Assembly: GCA_038212375.1 (NCBI GenBank)
Contig: JBBQUO010000032.1
Coordinates: 1 to 6,111, forward strand
DNA length: 6,111 nt
Direction: 5' to 3'
Source of the DNA: JBGTNQ01 sp038212375
GTDB lineage: Bacteria > Patescibacteriota > Minisyncoccia > Phycocordibacterales > Zambryskibacteraceae
Position 1 is the stretch's first letter. Each line of letters opens with the position of its first letter. The translations under genes and the position numbers were made by a program. Positions 4,117 to 6,111 of the stretch are shown in pieces. Under the pieces are notes generated by a model. The model was not told where the DNA came from. It worked only from the letters and a program-made list of their open reading frames with translations, and did not search any database.

Positions 4117-6111
4117 ATGAATCTTACGAAAAAACTTAAGGAAATCACTCGTATTCTTCCAGTGCAGGAAAAAGCACTCAAAAAGCTTCGCCTAGAAACT
4201 GTTGGTGATCTACTCTACCACTTCCCCACTCGCTATGGCGATACTGCGAGCAAAATGAATATCGGTGATCTACGCAAGGGTGACAGTGCAGTGATATTTG
4301 GAAAGATCTCACACCTGAAAACATCAAAAGCATTTCATAAAAAAATTCCAATGGCAGAAGGTTTCATTGCCGACGAAAGTGGTTCGATAAAAATTATTTG
4401 GTTTCATCAAGCGTACCTTGCAAAGATGATTGGGGAAGGATCATTTGTGAGAGCAGAAGGCAAAGTAACTGAAAGAAAAGGTGAACTCTATATGAGCAAC
4501 CCAAAAATTGAAAGTGTCGGGAATACTCCAGTCATTGTAGGAAATTCCCTATTCGGTGAACAGCAAGCACCTGCGCATACATTGTATCCAGTGTACCCAG
4601 AAACGAAGGGCATCACTTCAAATTGGATCTACCACTGTATCCAAAAGATTTTTGCAGGTGGATCGCTCGACACGATTGTCGACCCAATCCCCTCTGCAAT
4701 ACTGGAAAAGTATTCTCTTCCGAACATGAAGACGGCACTCATTTGGATCCATGCGCCACGCAAAACGGACGATGCGCTCGCTGCTCGAAAACGTTTTGCA
4801 TTCGAAGAAATATTTTTTATTCAACTTGAAAAACAAAAGAACCGTGCCGACTGGCAAAAAGAGCAAAGCTTTGCAATCGAAACGGATCAGAGCGCACTCA
4901 ATAATTTTGAAAGTAAATTTTCTTTTCCACTTACCGGCGCACAGAAAAAATCCATTCACCATATTCTTAGCGACTTTGCCACAGGACATCCCATGTCTCG
5001 ACTTCTCGAAGGTGACGTAGGAAGTGGAAAAACGGCGGTTGCTGCTATGAGCACTTTCGCAGTGACGAATTCTCGGCCCAAGGGGCAAAGTTTTGGAAAT
5101 TTACAAACTGCATATATGGTACCGACAGAAATATTGGCTCAGCAACATTTTGAATCATTCATTCAGTACTTCACTTATACAGGAATTCAGATTGGCCTTA
5201 TCACTGGAAATGGATGTAGAAAATTTCCATCAAAGGTTGATCCGAAGGGATGGACCAGTGTTTCGAGAGCGCAACTTCTCAAATGGGTCGCCAATGGAGA
5301 AATACCAATTCTCATCGGCACCCATGCCCTCATTCAAAAGTCAGTAAAGTTCAAACATCTTGCCTATGTCATTATCGACGAACAGCACCGCTTTGGTACA
5401 GCTCAAAGACAAAAGCTTGCACAAAAGGAAGGAGTGACCCCTCATTTACTATCGATGACTGCGACGCCGATCCCTCGTACACTCGCCCTTACGCTCTATG
5501 GAGATCTTGATCTTTCTCTTCTTGACGAAATGCCCGTCGGCCGAAAACCGATTATTACCGATATTGTCTTGCCGGGGAACCGAGAATCGGTCTACGAAAG
5601 AGTTCGTACAGAGTTACAACGCGGAAGACAAGCATATATCATCTGCCCTCGTATCAATGAACCAGATCCTGACAAAGAAACAGCGGTACTTGCAAAGTCG
5701 GTAACCGAAGAAGCAAAGAGATTAAAAGAAAAAGTATTTACCGAATATGAAATCGGAATTCTCCATAGCAAAATGACTCCGATTGCAAAAGAAAAAATGA
5801 TGAATGCATTCAAGGATGGAAGTATCGATATTCTTGTCGCAACTTCGGTAGTTGAAGTGGGAGTCAATGTACCAAATGCAACAGTTATCATCATCGAAGG
5901 TGGAGAGCGATTCGGACTTGCACAACTTCATCAACTCCGTGGACGCGTACTGCGTGGCACGCACCAGCCATATTGTTTTGTTTTTTCAGAATCAAGCGGA
6001 GAAAAGTCTACCGAAAGACTTTCTGCACTAAAAAAGGCAGCCACAGGATTTGAACTTGCAGAGTTTGACTTAAAACAACGAGGAATCGGCGAGCTGTATA
6101 GTGGGAAGCAA
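4117..6111 (+). CDS. recG: ATP-dependent DNA helicase RecG (3' end beyond window)
   Basis: RecG is a superfamily 2 double-strand DNA translocase that regresses stalled replication forks and moves branched recombination intermediates. The frame stays open for 665 codons to the window edge. With a normal length near 690, only the last few tens of residues should be missing. Order of parts: N-terminal helical start; OB-fold wedge domain from about 49 (IGDLRKGD) to 130 (MSNPKIE); Q-motif region LTGAQ (272-276); Walker A GDVGSGKT (299-306, Lys305); motif Ia VPTEILAQQH; motif II DEQH (421-424) in the RecG-typical DEQHRFG; motif III TATP (448-451) in the RecG-typical PIPRTLA; then the second helicase lobe with SVVEVGVNVPNA, GLAQLHQLRGR and motif VI; the open end reads GIGELYSGKQ, the conserved C-terminal region. 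Two oddities: motif VI reads RGRVLRG (608-614) where RGRVGRG is usual, and about ten extra residues lie around 365-383 between motifs Ia and II. The ATG is fixed by the RecG-like N-terminus and the -10 box six bases upstream. Confidence 0.96.
   Translation, partial: MNLTKKLKEITRILPVQEKALKKLRLETVGDLLYHFPTRYGDTASKMNIGDLRKGDSAVIFGKISHLKTSKAFHKKIPMAEGFIADESGSIKIIWFHQAYLAKMIGEGSFVRAEGKVTERKGELYMSNPKIESVGNTPVIVGNSLFGEQQAPAHTLYPVYPETKGITSNWIYHCIQKIFAGGSLDTIVDPIPSAILEKYSLPNMKTALIWIHAPRKTDDALAARKRFAFEEIFFIQLEKQKNRADWQKEQSFAIETDQSALNNFESKFSFPLTGAQKKSIHHILSDFATGHPMSRLLEGDVGSGKTAVAAMSTFAVTNSRPKGQSFGNLQTAYMVPTEILAQQHFESFIQYFTYTGIQIGLITGNGCRKFPSKVDPKGWTSVSRAQLLKWVANGEIPILIGTHALIQKSVKFKHLAYVIIDEQHRFGTAQRQKLAQKEGVTPHLLSMTATPIPRTLALTLYGDLDLSLLDEMPVGRKPIITDIVLPGNRESVYERVRTELQRGRQAYIICPRINEPDPDKETAVLAKSVTEEAKRLKEKVFTEYEIGILHSKMTPIAKEKMMNAFKDGSIDILVATSVVEVGVNVPNATVIIIEGGERFGLAQLHQLRGRVLRGTHQPYCFVFSESSGEKSTERLSALKKAATGFELAEFDLKQRGIGELYSGKQ

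Noticed and set aside
4618..5347. Several open frames inside the recG region on both strands
   Set aside because: They overlap a continuous 665-codon frame with all RecG helicase motifs, so they are out-of-frame shadows.

Overview
The window fits a small-genome bacterium of the Candidate Phyla Radiation (Patescibacteria), most likely near Parcubacteria. That placement is inferred from gene style, not from a marker gene: a DKNYW-repeat exported protein, a stripped-down pyruvate-kinase barrel, single-gene transcription units separated by strong hairpins, and several genes whose -10 box ends only 5-6 bases before the ATG. No rRNA, tRNA, CRISPR array, transposase or phage gene is visible.

Layout. 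Positions 1-550 hold no convincing gene but carry three successive long inverted repeats (83-125, 157-201, 225-362), two of them with the same 12-base loop motif, then a second structured block (455-544) and a perfect hairpin (553-584). A promoter at 652-679 drives an exported DKNYW-repeat protein (686-1309). The 520-base gap 1310-1830 is not empty: a hairpin whose T-tract faces the minus strand, a 68-codon cysteine-containing minus-strand ORF with a good AGGAG ribosome-binding site, and a possible promoter together suggest a small minus-strand gene. Next come a pyruvate-kinase-like protein lacking the B and C domains (1831-2634), a shared convergent terminator, uracil-DNA glycosylase ung (2682-3371, minus), a divergent promoter region, an unrecognised 194-residue protein (3441-4025), a UUCG-tetraloop terminator, and recG (4117 to the right edge, truncated by the window shortly before its natural end).

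How they relate. ung (uracil excision) and recG (fork remodelling and branch migration) are both genome-maintenance genes, but terminators and opposite strands show they are separately transcribed. The pyruvate-kinase-like barrel would act at phosphoenolpyruvate/pyruvate if it is still an enzyme. No dedicated multi-gene system is evident. The most unusual points are the repeated hairpin block, the minimal pyruvate-kinase fold, the small cysteine-containing minus-strand ORF, and the consistent leaderless promoter geometry.
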